The notes under the pieces: model-generated
What the model saw: only the letters and a program-made list of their open reading frames with translations
Databases searched by the model: none
Told to the model about the DNA's origin: nothing
Translations under genes and position numbers: made by a program
Shown: one piece after another, positions 1-8,411 of the stretch
Numbering within the stretch: position 1 is the first letter of the stretch
How the letters are laid out: every line of letters starts with the position of its first letter
Source: Desulfobacterales bacterium
Lineage (GTDB): Bacteria > Desulfobacterota > Desulfobacteria > Desulfobacterales > JALSRD01
Assembly: GCA_026984935.1 (NCBI GenBank)
Contig: JALSRD010000054.1
Span: 1-57,179, forward strand
Length of the DNA stretch: 57,179 nt
Reading direction: 5' to 3'

Positions 1-30
1 GCCGATGCCGTCGGGGGCTGGCGCTGGTTT

Positions 31-1122
31 TTGGAACAGGACGTGCAGCAGGATAAAGGGGCTGTTTACAGGCACCTGGCGGCCGAATTTGGGCCCCGTC
101 TGACTGAGATCGCCATTCGCCGCAACTCCCCCGCTTATTTCATCGAAGGTGTACTTGCCGGAAACCGGCGCATTCTGGCCCGGGGCCTTACCCTGATGGA
201 GAGCACCCAAAAAGACCACCGGAAGTGTGCCAAGGCCGTCATTCGGGCATTGCTTCCCAAGACGGGACAGGCACTGCGCATGGGCATTTCAGGCGTTCCG
301 GGCGTCGGCAAGAGCACTTTCATCGAAAGCTTCGGTCAACGACTGATCCGCAAAGGGCACCGGGTGGCCGTGCTGGCGGTGGATCCCAGCAGTGTGAGAA
401 ACGGCGGCAGCATCCTGGGTGACAAAACGCGCATGACCGGACTGAGCAGCATGCCCCGGGCATTTGTGCGGCCTTCGCCGGCGGGCGGCGCTCTGGGCGG
501 TGTGGCCGACAGAACAAGGGAGTGCATGGTGCTTTGCGAGGCTGCCGGTTTTGACGTCGTTATCGTTGAGACGGTAGGCGTAGGGCAATCTGAAATCTCG
601 GTGGCTTCCATGGTCGATTTCTTCCTGGTATTGATGCTGGCTGGAGCCGGGGATGAAATTCAGGGCATCAAAAAGGGGATTCTCGAGCTGGCTGACGCGG
701 TGGCCGTCAATAAAGCCGATGGAGACAACGTGGAAGCGGCCGGAGATGCCAGAAGGGACTATGAATCCGCATTGACCCTGCTCTCGCCTTCCTATGCCAA
801 CTGGAGGACGCCGGTACTGACCTGCAGTGCGGTCACCGGTGAAGGGCTGGACGAGATATGGGAAGTCGTCCAGGCCCACCGGCAGGCGCTTTACGCCTCC
901 GGCGAACTGCCTGAAAAGCGCCGGCAGCAGGCACTGGCCTGGATGCAGGACCTGGTGGAGGAGGGGCTCCAGGAACGCCTTTTGAACCACCCACAAGTGG
1001 TACAGCGGTTGCCGCAGATCGTCGATAAGGTGGTGCAGGGCGATATGCTCGCCACGCAGGCAGCCCGGGAAATCCTGGCGTTGGCTGACACCGGATTGCC
1101 GGGCGCTGAAACGGGTGAATAG
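31..1122 (+). CDS. meaB: MeaB/ArgK-family GTPase (methylmalonyl-CoA mutase chaperone), 5' end uncertain
   Basis: G3E-family P-loop GTPase that guards loading and reactivation of adenosylcobalamin-dependent methylmalonyl-CoA mutase in the cytoplasm. The Walker A motif GVPGVGKST lies at about residues 88-96. It is followed by the family segments VDPSS, GDKTRM and ETVGVGQSE, and the guanine-specificity motif NKAD. The reading frame has no stop back to base 1. Residues before the canonical start of the fold (about residue 37, EGVLAGNRR) are about 25 longer than in E. coli ArgK, so the true start may be TTG 31, GTG 43 or upstream of the window. The last few residues (GLPGAETGE) overlap an antisense flavin-reductase remnant and may be an acquired tail. 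A PduO-type cobalamin adenosyltransferase at 36974-37543 fits the same cofactor pathway. Family assignment is very secure. Confidence 0.93.
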   Translation: MEQDVQQDKGAVYRHLAAEFGPRLTEIAIRRNSPAYFIEGVLAGNRRILARGLTLMESTQKDHRKCAKAVIRALLPKTGQALRMGISGVPGVGKSTFIESFGQRLIRKGHRVAVLAVDPSSVRNGGSILGDKTRMTGLSSMPRAFVRPSPAGGALGGVADRTRECMVLCEAAGFDVVIVETVGVGQSEISVASMVDFFLVLMLAGAGDEIQGIKKGILELADAVAVNKADGDNVEAAGDARRDYESALTLLSPSYANWRTPVLTCSAVTGEGLDEIWEVVQAHRQALYASGELPEKRRQQALAWMQDLVEEGLQERLLNHPQVVQRLPQIVDKVVQGDMLATQAAREILALADTGLPGAETGE

Positions 1123-1493
1123 TACCGCTGCATTCCCCGGTGCACCAATGAAACCCGCTGACCGGCGGTAAACACAAGAGCACCCGGTGCCTGGAAATCC
1201 AGCACGAATGTATGTTCGGACAGCCATCTGCGCGCCAGCGGTTTTGCATACCGGGCCGGCGTGTGCCTGTCATGAAGCGGCAATGCGGAAATGAAGTTCA
1301 ATGGAATCCTGATTCCACGGGAGGCCGGCAGCGGATGAAACCTCGCGGCTGCGGGAGGTGCCAGGTATCTGGCCAGCTGCGCGGCCTGGTGCGGTGTGCG
1401 AAGCCCGCCGGGACGACCCTTCAAGGCCTCCACGGCCATATCGATGCGGCCGCCCGCTGTCAAGATAAATCCCGGGCAACCGGGCTTCAGCAT
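1123..1493 (-). pseudogene. Truncated ferredoxin/flavin-reductase-like remnant
   Basis: An open minus-strand frame starting at ATG 1493 reads, just before it meets the meaB stop codon, like the FAD-binding barrel of ferredoxin-NADP reductase-type oxidoreductases: FVLDFQAPGALVFTAGQ, then VSLVHRGMQRYYSPVSAPG. The AGQ and R-x-Y-S/T motifs that hold FAD are recognisable. Beyond the RYYS motif the frame runs antisense into meaB and loses all resemblance, so the NAD-binding half is missing. The first ~85 residues (MLKPGCPGFILTAGGRIDMA onward) look coding but I do not recognise them. No other gene fits 1123-1617. Most likely this is a decayed gene whose 3' part was lost when it became joined to meaB. 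A short functional protein is possible but less likely. Confidence 0.5.
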
Positions 1494-1617
1494 CGGCCGG
1501 AAAGGCGTTTTTCATCCTGCTTGGCCAAAAGTCCCGCCGTAATGGGCAGGGGTGTGTCCGGCCGCGGGAGCTTTTGGACCGTTGCCGGCCTGAAATTTGT
1601 GAAGGAGTGTAGGTAGA

Positions 1618-3747
1618 GTGAAATTTCGCTGGAAACTGCTGATCCTGTTTATGCTGATTTCCATCGTCCCGGTGGTGGGGTTGCGCAGCTTCGGGATTCA
1701 TAACGTGCACCTCATGGCAGATGCCCTGACCCGGCAGATTCGGCAGGCCCACGACGACCATACCCGGATGCTTCTGGAAGTACTCACAGACGGCTATTCC
1801 CGGATGCTGGCAAGCGTTCGCCAACAGGTCGAGCTGGCACTTGACTTTCAGGTGCTGGCCCTGCAGCGCAGCCTTTCATGCCCCATGCCCGGAGGAAGTA
1901 CTGCCGGCGGGCTGCCGGCAGGCGGCGCCGGCACCGACGGATCGAAGCCGGGTGCTGCCGTTTCTCTGCACGGCCGCGGAGGGGCGTGCCTGGTGGCGGC
2001 TGCCGATGCCGGGGCGGTTTTGCCTTTTGATCATGCCCGTGGCCGTACATGGCCGGCTTTCATGGAATCCGTCAGCCGCGCTGTAAAGCGTCAGCTCGGC
2101 AAACTGGTCGTGCGGCAGTACACCGCGCTGAATAACGGGATCTGTAGCGTGTATCCCTGCGATGCAAACCTGCCGCGGCGTTTCGATGCCCGGCGTCAGG
2201 TCTGGTACCGTACGGCATTGGCCGCAAAGGGTGTTGTCTGGACACCGGCCTTTCGTGATGCTGCCAGCGGCCTCTGGGTGACAGCGGCGGCTGCCGCAGT
2301 ATACGATGGGCGCCGAAAGCCCGCGGGGGTGGCCAGTATCGTTGTTTCTTTGGAAAATCTGGCGGATTCGGCGGCGGCATGGAAACTGCCGGCGGGCAGC
2401 CGGATGCTGATTGTCCGGCCGGCCGGCCGGCGCAAGCAGGGGCGGGCGGGCGCCAGGGTTCTGGTCGATGTGCCGGTCGCCGAAACGGCCACGCGTCCGG
2501 CAGCGTCCGGCCGAAGCGGCGCTCACTGGCTGACATCGACCGACCAGATGCAATTCAAGTCCATGCTGCGTGACTTTGCCGGTCGTATTTCCCGGATCCG
2601 TGAAATGCCGGTGGAAGGCCGTCTCTGCTTTTTGGCATACGGGCCGCTGCCGGGAGAAGCCGGTGATTTCGTCTTCATCATTCCCCGCAATGCAAGCGGC
2701 CGCTCGTTTACGCGGGTTCAGACCCTCATCGATCGGCGGGTCAGACGGGTGGAGTATTTCACGGCCGGATTCCTCGTTTTGCTGATCCTTTTGGCCGTTG
2801 TGCTGGCACTGGGATTCTCGCGTACGGTTACCAAGCCGCTGGAAGCGCTGGCGGCGGCCAGCCGCAGACTGGCCGGCGGGGACTTCGAAACCCGGGTTGC
2901 GATCAAGTCAAATGACGAGTTCGGCCAGATGGGCCGGGTATTCAACGAGGTCGGACCACAGTTGAGGGTCCATGCCCAGGTGCAGCAATCCCTTGCGGTT
3001 GCCCGCGAAATCCAGCAGAGCCTGTTGCCGGACGCCGCACCACAGGTGGCCGGGCTGGATATCGAAGGCGCCACGCTTTATTCCGATGAAACCGGCGGCG
3101 ATCTGTTGGATTACCTCTGCGTGGGGGAAAAAGCCATGGCGCAGCTTTGCGTGGTGGTGGGGGATGTTTCCGGGCACGGCATTTCGTCGGCGATTCTGAT
3201 GGCCACCGTGCGGGCCGCTTTGCGGCTGCGCGCTTCCAGTTCCGGCCCTCTGGCGGAGATCGTGACGGATATCAACCGGCAGTTTGCCTGTGACGTCGAG
3301 AAGAGCTGCCAGTTCATGACCCTGTTCCTGGCGCGCATCAACCGGACGCACGGCTGGATCCAGTGGGTGCGCGCCGGCCATGAACCAGGCGTCTTGTATG
3401 ATCCGCAAAGCGATACGCTCCACATTCTGAAAGGGGGAGGGCTGCCCCTGGGGATTTGCAAAGAAACCGAGTTTGAAGCCTTTAAGCGGGATATTCGCAG
3501 CGGCCAGATCATCCTGATCAGCACCGACGGTGTTCTGGAGGCACGCAATCCTGCGGGGGAGTTTTTCGGCCGGCAGCGTCTGTACGCCGTTTTGCGCCGC
3601 TGCGCACGGCAATCGGCCCGTGAGATTGTACGGGAGATTTTTGAAGCGGTCGGACATTTTCGTGGCGCAAGGCCCCAGGAAGACGACATAACCTTGGTGG
3701 TGGTCAAGGTGCTTGAAGACAGCGACGCGCCGGACCGGTTGGCCTGA
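1618..3747 (+). CDS. Membrane sensor PP2C phosphatase (dCache-HAMP-SpoIIE/RsbU type)
   Basis: A 709-residue transmembrane serine/threonine phosphatase of the SpoIIE/RsbU class. Such proteins usually dephosphorylate anti-sigma-factor antagonists in partner-switching pathways. TM1 is at about residues 5-24 and TM2 at about 383-400. The periplasmic part between them has a dCache-like block near 192-250 (QVWYRTA...WTPAF...VYDG). HAMP covers about 400-453 and the PP2C domain about 470-705. Metal-binding acidic residues are visible in GGDLLD (493-498), VGDVSGHG (D516), STDG (near 635) and EDD (688-690). The usual GGDYYD is GGDLLD here, with both aspartates kept. The GTG start at 1618 follows AAGGAG at about 1603. 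No antagonist or anti-sigma partner is adjacent. It converges on the response regulator at 3762. Confidence 0.9.
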   Translation: MKFRWKLLILFMLISIVPVVGLRSFGIHNVHLMADALTRQIRQAHDDHTRMLLEVLTDGYSRMLASVRQQVELALDFQVLALQRSLSCPMPGGSTAGGLPAGGAGTDGSKPGAAVSLHGRGGACLVAAADAGAVLPFDHARGRTWPAFMESVSRAVKRQLGKLVVRQYTALNNGICSVYPCDANLPRRFDARRQVWYRTALAAKGVVWTPAFRDAASGLWVTAAAAAVYDGRRKPAGVASIVVSLENLADSAAAWKLPAGSRMLIVRPAGRRKQGRAGARVLVDVPVAETATRPAASGRSGAHWLTSTDQMQFKSMLRDFAGRISRIREMPVEGRLCFLAYGPLPGEAGDFVFIIPRNASGRSFTRVQTLIDRRVRRVEYFTAGFLVLLILLAVVLALGFSRTVTKPLEALAAASRRLAGGDFETRVAIKSNDEFGQMGRVFNEVGPQLRVHAQVQQSLAVAREIQQSLLPDAAPQVAGLDIEGATLYSDETGGDLLDYLCVGEKAMAQLCVVVGDVSGHGISSAILMATVRAALRLRASSSGPLAEIVTDINRQFACDVEKSCQFMTLFLARINRTHGWIQWVRAGHEPGVLYDPQSDTLHILKGGGLPLGICKETEFEAFKRDIRSGQIILISTDGVLEARNPAGEFFGRQRLYAVLRRCARQSAREIVREIFEAVGHFRGARPQEDDITLVVVKVLEDSDAPDRLA

Positions 3748-3768
3748 AGCGTTTTTAGCCGTCAGGCC
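3741..3768. terminator. Palindrome spanning two convergent stop codons
   Basis: GGCCTGA (3741-3747) and its perfect complement TCAGGCC (3762-3768) are separated by 14 bases including TTTTT. Each arm contains the stop codon of one of the two convergent genes. It could fold in either transcript and act as a weak bidirectional terminator. It lacks a proper U-tract after the stem, and both genes ending in Ala-stop could produce it by chance. Confidence 0.3.
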
Positions 3769-5144
3769 ATCTTGTAGCGTTTCAGCTTCTGGTGCAAAGT
3801 TTTGCGGTTGATGCCCAGCCGGCGGGCGGTCTCGCTCTTGTTGCCGCCGGCGGCCTTCAGTGCCGCCAGGATGGTCTCGCGCTCGACTTCTTCCAGCGGG
3901 CGGGTAGCGGCACCGGGGAGAGCGGGGGCCGGCGGCCGGCAGACGGCTTCTGCAAGGTAGGGCCGCGTGATGCTCAGGGGCAGTTCTTTTTCACTGATGG
4001 TGTCCCCGGCCAGCAGGATAACGGCGCGTTCGGCGGCGTTTTCCAGTTCACGCACGTTTCCCGGCCAGTCATATTTGAGCAGCATATCCATGGCCGTCGG
4101 GGAGAACCCGCGCACGGTTTTACGGTTTTTTTCAGCATATTTATCGACGAAATGCTGCGCCAGCAGGGGAATGTCGTCGGTTCGTTCGCGCAGTGCAGGC
4201 ACCTGCAGGGTGACTACGTTCAGGCGGTAATAGAGATCTTCACGGAATTTTCCCGCTGCCACATCGTCTTCGAGATTGCGGTTGGTGGCTGCCAGGATAC
4301 GGACGTCGACACCGAGCGGCTTTTCACCGCCCACGCGCTGGATTTCACGTTCCTGGATGACACGCAGCAGCTTGGCCTGCATGGCGGGGCTGGTTTCGCC
4401 GATCTCATCCAGAAAGATGGTGCCCCCGTTGGCCTGCATGAAGCGCCCCTCGCGCCGTTTTTCGGCCCCGGTGAAAGCTCCCTTCTCATGGCCGAAAAGT
4501 TCGGACTCCAGCAGACTTTCGGTGAGTGCCGCGCAGTTGACAATGACCAGCGGATGATCCCGGCGGCGGCTGTTCAGGTGAATGGAACGGGCGATCAGCT
4601 CTTTGCCGGTACCGCTTTCGCCGGTAATCAGCACGGTGGCCTCGGAGGGGGCGATCATGGCCGTCATTTCGAGCAGTTCGCGCATGGGGCGGCTCTTGCC
4701 GATGATCTGGTGCACGTCGAAACCAGCCTGGAGCCTGGCTTTAAGCGCCTGGTTTTCGGCTTTTAAACCGACGTGCTCGCGGGCACGCTCGATGGTCAGT
4801 TTGAGCAGCTCGAAGTCCAGCGGTTTGGTCAGGTAGTCATAGGCGCCCGATTTCAGGGCTTCGACCGCCGATTCCACCGACGAGTAGGCGGTCATGATCA
4901 GGATGGGAATGGCCGGGTTGTAGGCTTTGATCTGCTTTAAGGCTTCCAGGCCGGACATGCTGGCCATGCGGATGTCCATCAGGATCAGGTCGTAGGGCCG
5001 CCGCCGGACCTTTTCCACGGCAACACCGCCGTCGTCAGCGGTTTGCACCTCGTAGCCCCAGCTTTTGATGATGGTGCGCAGCATGGTACGGTGCCCTGCA
5101 TCGTCGTCGACGACCAGCAGGCTGGCATCGGGTGTCGTGTTCAT
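3762..5144 (-). CDS. Sigma-54-dependent NtrC/ZraR-like response regulator
   Basis: A 460-residue enhancer-binding protein with three domains. An N-terminal receiver carries the phosphoacceptor Asp at about residue 57 (LILMDIRM) and the conserved Lys in LTKPLD. A central AAA+ ATPase has Walker A GESGTGKE and the sigma-54 contact loop GAFTGA. A C-terminal Fis-type helix-turn-helix has NKSETARRLGINRKTLHQKL. It should activate sigma-54 promoters when phosphorylated by the kinase encoded just upstream. I chose ATG 5144 over GTG 5156 because TGAGGATCGCC gives a good ribosome site. The GTG start would overlap the stop codon of the kinase gene by 4 bases, so the two genes are probably translationally coupled. 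The target genes cannot be read from the window. Confidence 0.95.
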   Translation of the reverse strand: MNTTPDASLLVVDDDAGHRTMLRTIIKSWGYEVQTADDGGVAVEKVRRRPYDLILMDIRMASMSGLEALKQIKAYNPAIPILIMTAYSSVESAVEALKSGAYDYLTKPLDFELLKLTIERAREHVGLKAENQALKARLQAGFDVHQIIGKSRPMRELLEMTAMIAPSEATVLITGESGTGKELIARSIHLNSRRRDHPLVIVNCAALTESLLESELFGHEKGAFTGAEKRREGRFMQANGGTIFLDEIGETSPAMQAKLLRVIQEREIQRVGGEKPLGVDVRILAATNRNLEDDVAAGKFREDLYYRLNVVTLQVPALRERTDDIPLLAQHFVDKYAEKNRKTVRGFSPTAMDMLLKYDWPGNVRELENAAERAVILLAGDTISEKELPLSITRPYLAEAVCRPPAPALPGAATRPLEEVERETILAALKAAGGNKSETARRLGINRKTLHQKLKRYKMA

Positions 5145-5152
5145 GGCGATCC

Positions 5153-6973
5153 TCACAGATTGCCGGGCGCGGCGCTTGGCGTCCGGTGCATGGCGGTTTC
5201 TTCGTAGGGTATAAAAATGGTGAAGGTGGTGCCTTTGTTCGGAGAACTCTGTACGTCGATACGTCCCCGGTGCGCCTCCACGATTTTATGCACCACGGCA
5301 AGGCCCAGCCCCGTGCCCGTCGATTTGGTGGTATAGTAGGGGTCGAAAATTTTTGCCAGATCATCGGCGGAAATACCGCTGCCGCTGTCGCTGACCTGAA
5401 CAATAAGGCCCCGCTGTCCGTCGATGTGGGCTTTGATGCGCAATACGCCGCCGCTATCCATGGCGTCGATGGCGTTTAAGTACAGGTTGAGCAGGCACTG
5501 GGAAAAACGGTCCGGGTCCAGAAAGACGGGTGGCGGGCTCTCCGGTTTGATGAGCCGGATGTCAACCTGCTTGAGCGCGGCGTCCTGACGTATGAGGCGC
5601 ACCGAATGATCCAACAGGTGGTTCAGGTCGGCGGATCGGCGGTTCAGCTCCGACGGCCGGGCGAAATCGAGCAGCTCGCTGACCACCCGGTTGAGGCGTT
5701 CGACCTCGTGCACCATGACATCGGCGGCCTGGCGGTCTTCGCTGCCGGACGCAAACTTGCTGCCGAAATAGGCGGCCAGGCCTTTGATGGAGCTCAGCGG
5801 ATTGCGGATCTCGTGGGCCACACCGGCTGACAGGCTGCCCAGGGCCGCCAGCTTTTCCTTGCGCCGGATTTCCTCCTGCAGGCGCTTGACTTCCCCCAAA
5901 TCCCTGAGAATCAGGATGCGGCCGATAAAGCGGCCGGTCTCGTTGACGATGCGGGTCACGCTGACACTCAAAGGGATCCGGCCTCTGCCGGGGAAACGCG
6001 CCGTCAATTCCTGTTCCAGTACCGGACCCTGACGATCGGCGGCTGACTCCAGCGCACAGAGTTCGGGCGGCAGCACTTCGGAGGACGGTTTATTCATAAC
6101 GCCCTCCAGCTGGATGCCGCATATTTTTTCGGCGGCGGCATTGACGAAGGCGATACGGCCCTCGGGGTCGGTGGTGATCAAACCCACGGGCAGGGCGGTC
6201 ACCACCTCGTCGGCAAAGGCACTGGTATCTGCGAGGCGCCGTTTGGCGTCGCGGTAGTTCTGCGCCCAGAAGAGCGAGAGGAAACCGCCCACGCCGATCA
6301 GCAGCAAGATGGCCGACACGGTGAGCGTATTGCGCACGTCCTGCCGGCTGGCGGCTTCAAACGGTCCCGGATCCAGGCCGATGAAGATGATCTGTCCATG
6401 GGGGCTGCGGTTCTTCCCGAAACACCAGTCGTTGTCCGGTGGCGGATGCATTCCAAAACGGCGCATCATGGAAGACATCTGCCGCCGCATGCGCCGCCCC
6501 TCACCGGGGATCGGGTGAAAGTAGCGGTAAACTTCAAAAACCTGCCGCCCGTTGTCGAGGTGTGTGAGGTGCCACTTTTCCCGGACGGCGGGATCCAAAC
6601 GTCGGATCGAGAAATCGGCCCGCAGCGGTCGGCCCACGCGCGTCCGGTTGCTGTGGGCCAGTATGGTTCCGTTCCTGTCCGTTACGGCCAGGTAAACGAC
6701 GTTGGGCAGCCGTCCGGTTTCCTGCAGCAGCATCTGGACCTGGTCGCCGCCCCACATCAAGCCCATCATGCCCGTGCGCGCACCGGCCTCCACCGCGCGG
6801 ATCAGGGCGGCGCCTTTGGCGCTCAGCAGCTCGGAAAGGTATCGTTTTTCGCGGCTGTAGTTGCGCACCGCCAACACCAGCACGATAACCAGCAGCAGGC
6901 CCACGGCGCACAGGATCACCCATGGCGACAGGGAAGGCCGGCTGCGGCTGCTCTTGATGGGATGGGTTGCCAT
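5153..6973 (-). CDS. ZraS/NtrB-like sensor histidine kinase
   Basis: A 606-residue membrane kinase. TM1 lies at about residues 17-36 and TM2 at about 216-238, enclosing a periplasmic sensor of about 180 residues. A PAS domain (about 250-365) follows, then HisKA with the phospho-acceptor His near 387 (GVAHEIRNP) and a HATPase domain with N, G1 (DSGSGIS) and G2 (GTGLGL) boxes. The periplasmic loop contains a cluster rich in Met, Arg and His (near 160-178, RRMRRQMSSMMRRFGMH) and one Cys, which could bind a metal or an oxidant. The closest familiar type is ZraS (zinc stress), but the ligand is unknown. The gene pairs with the overlapping response regulator downstream. Confidence 0.92.
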   Translation of the reverse strand: MATHPIKSSRSRPSLSPWVILCAVGLLLVIVLVLAVRNYSREKRYLSELLSAKGAALIRAVEAGARTGMMGLMWGGDQVQMLLQETGRLPNVVYLAVTDRNGTILAHSNRTRVGRPLRADFSIRRLDPAVREKWHLTHLDNGRQVFEVYRYFHPIPGEGRRMRRQMSSMMRRFGMHPPPDNDWCFGKNRSPHGQIIFIGLDPGPFEAASRQDVRNTLTVSAILLLIGVGGFLSLFWAQNYRDAKRRLADTSAFADEVVTALPVGLITTDPEGRIAFVNAAAEKICGIQLEGVMNKPSSEVLPPELCALESAADRQGPVLEQELTARFPGRGRIPLSVSVTRIVNETGRFIGRILILRDLGEVKRLQEEIRRKEKLAALGSLSAGVAHEIRNPLSSIKGLAAYFGSKFASGSEDRQAADVMVHEVERLNRVVSELLDFARPSELNRRSADLNHLLDHSVRLIRQDAALKQVDIRLIKPESPPPVFLDPDRFSQCLLNLYLNAIDAMDSGGVLRIKAHIDGQRGLIVQVSDSGSGISADDLAKIFDPYYTTKSTGTGLGLAVVHKIVEAHRGRIDVQSSPNKGTTFTIFIPYEETAMHRTPSAAPGNL

Positions 6974-7517
6974 TTTACGCGTTCTCGATACCTGAATCCT
7001 GCACAGACAATCCTGAAAACTGTAAAGTAGAAATAAAGTTTTATGGTCAGCTTGGTATTAAAGTCGGTATTTTTCTTAAAGGAGGATGTTCGGAAACCTT
7101 CCGTTTTGATTTCAAAATCGTACGCCCTTCAGGCTCCGCTTTCAGCAACGCCCGACGAGCCAGGAGCGCCGATTTCACCGCATCTGCCGCGTTGCAAGGC
7201 ATTTGCTGGTAGTCCGCTACAGCTGCATGCCTTGCGCCTTGCTTATGCGGCAAACGCGACGCTTGCAAAATTCAGGTGCTAAGTACCGGATTGCCAACGC
7301 CCTGGGGTGCGACTGCACCCGCGGCGGCGAGCGTAAGCGTTGCCGCTGTGTATTTTTGTATCATATCACAGCCAACCGCCCAAAGAAATGGGTAAAATAT
7401 ACACATCGCTGGGCTGGTTTGCTGCCCCAGCCTGATTAGAGCAGGATCTATGCCATGGGAGCATTTGGGGAGCTCTGAAAAGGGTTCGGTCTGCCCGCCC
7501 CGCCGGACGGCATCCGT
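6974..7517. other. 544-bp non-coding region
   Basis: No convincing protein gene lies between the kinase start and the 3' end of the HAD gene. Short frames on both strands have no recognisable content. The left part (7000-7090) is AT-rich and should hold the promoter of the minus-strand kinase operon, but I could not assign clear boxes, and a sigma-54 -24/-12 match was not found. The middle holds a long imperfect hairpin (7185-7252). Further right, GCGGCGA and TTGCCGC around 7320-7345 could form another stem, as could CTGGG/CCCAG near 7410-7430. Confidence 0.6.
7185..7252. repeat. Long imperfect palindrome, REP-like or structured RNA
   Basis: Nested inverted repeats are visible. TGCCGC (7185-7190) pairs with GCGGCA (7247-7252), GCAAGGCA (7194-7201) pairs with TGCCTTGC (7228-7235), and inside these GCTGgTAG pairs with CTACAGC around a TCCG loop. 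The structure lies alone in a non-coding region, not directly behind a gene with a T-tract, so a simple terminator is unlikely. It may be a dispersed palindromic element or part of a small RNA. Copies elsewhere cannot be tested from one window. Confidence 0.5.
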
Positions 7518-8261
7518 CTACGCGTCAAGGTCCGGATGGCGGCCGTCTACGGAGATGAGCTGCGGCAGGTCGGCGATGCTGGCGATGACGGCATGGGGGT
7601 GCACCGCCGCAAAGGCGTTGCGGTCGTCCAGGCCGCTGAGCACGGCAACGGTCTGCATGCCGGCGGCGTGCCCGGCGATGATGTCGGTGCGCATGTCACC
7701 GACGTACACGCAGTGCCGCGCAGACGTCTGCAGCCTGGTGCTGGCGGCCAGCAGCGGCTCGGGGGACGGTTTTCTGCTTTTCACGTCGTCGGCTGTAATC
7801 ACCGCCTGAACGTGCTGCCGGCAACCGGCGGCCTCCAGCAGGGCGAGCTTTTTTTCGATGTACTTGGCGGAGGTCGAAGTGACGACGCCGATTTTGATCT
7901 CCCTTTGTGCAAGATCTTCAAGAACCGGCGCGGTCCCCGCCACCAGTCGGGCCCGGTTTTTGAACAACGCAGGGGCCACATCGTCGATGATGTCCCAGGC
8001 CCGGGAGATGAGCCGGGCTTTCTGCACCGTGTGCATTTCCGGCAGCACCGCGTCCCAGTCGAAGGATCCCCCTTTCAGGGCTTCCACCACCTGGGGGCGG
8101 GAAATCGCGGGCAGTTCCAGGCGACGGAAAACCAGGTCCACGAGTTCGAAGTAGATGCCCATGGAGTCAATCAGCGTGCCGTCGAGATCCAGCAGTACGG
8201 CCTGGACACCGATCAGATGCGCGGCGCTTTGCTTGCGCCCGGAGCTGAAATCGGAACTCAT
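7518..8261 (-). CDS. HAD-superfamily phosphatase (phosphoglycolate phosphatase/PpaX-like)
   Basis: A 247-residue HAD hydrolase with an alpha-helical cap. Motif I is LLDLDGTLIDS near residue 25, with the nucleophile and acid/base Asp pair. Motif II is the Thr/Ser in VVTSTSAK, motif III the Lys in KSRKPSPEP, and motif IV is GDMRTDI. The Glu/Asp-rich motif IV and the C1 cap resemble phosphoglycolate phosphatases and pyrophosphatase PpaX, but substrate cannot be told from sequence. The start ATG 8261 follows GGAAAGGTG. The gene is divergent from the LpdD-like/UbiX pair. Confidence 0.88.
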   Translation of the reverse strand: MSSDFSSGRKQSAAHLIGVQAVLLDLDGTLIDSMGIYFELVDLVFRRLELPAISRPQVVEALKGGSFDWDAVLPEMHTVQKARLISRAWDIIDDVAPALFKNRARLVAGTAPVLEDLAQREIKIGVVTSTSAKYIEKKLALLEAAGCRQHVQAVITADDVKSRKPSPEPLLAASTRLQTSARHCVYVGDMRTDIIAGHAAGMQTVAVLSGLDDRNAFAAVHPHAVIASIADLPQLISVDGRHPDLDA

Positions 8262-8379
8262 GGCACCTTTCCATTGGGTTTTGCGTCCGGCAGTGGAAGC
8301 CTGCTCCGGCTTGACGCCGCCGTCGGATGCGTGTACAGCCTGTTTCTAGGGATTTGCCGGGGCGGCGAAATCGCGAAGT

Positions 8380-8408
8380 AACCTACCGGATCGCCGGAGG
8401 GTTGTCAA
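8380..8408 (-). promoter_or_regulatory. Possible sigma-70 promoter for the HAD gene
   Basis: On the minus strand a perfect -35 TTGACA (8403-8408) is followed after 17 bases by TAGGTT (8380-8385), a poor -10 (3 of 6). It lies about 120 bases upstream of the HAD start, in the divergent spacer. Confidence 0.35.
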
Positions 8409-8411
8409 CGT

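Noticed and set aside
289-1227. Long antisense frame over meaB
   Set aside because: Long open antisense frames are common in GC-rich genes. MeaB on the plus strand is unmistakable.
1212-1616. Plus-strand 134-residue frame
   Set aside because: Composition is not protein-like and it lies opposite the flavin-reductase remnant, which has real motifs.
7138-7165. Sigma-54 -24/-12 promoter for the ZraSR-like operon
   Set aside because: A TGGC...TTGC pair exists on the minus strand, but the GG and GC elements are 13 bases apart instead of 10.
7047-7268. 73-residue minus-strand frame in the non-coding gap
   Set aside because: No ribosome site and no recognisable domain. It crosses the palindrome, so it is more likely part of a structured or repeated element.
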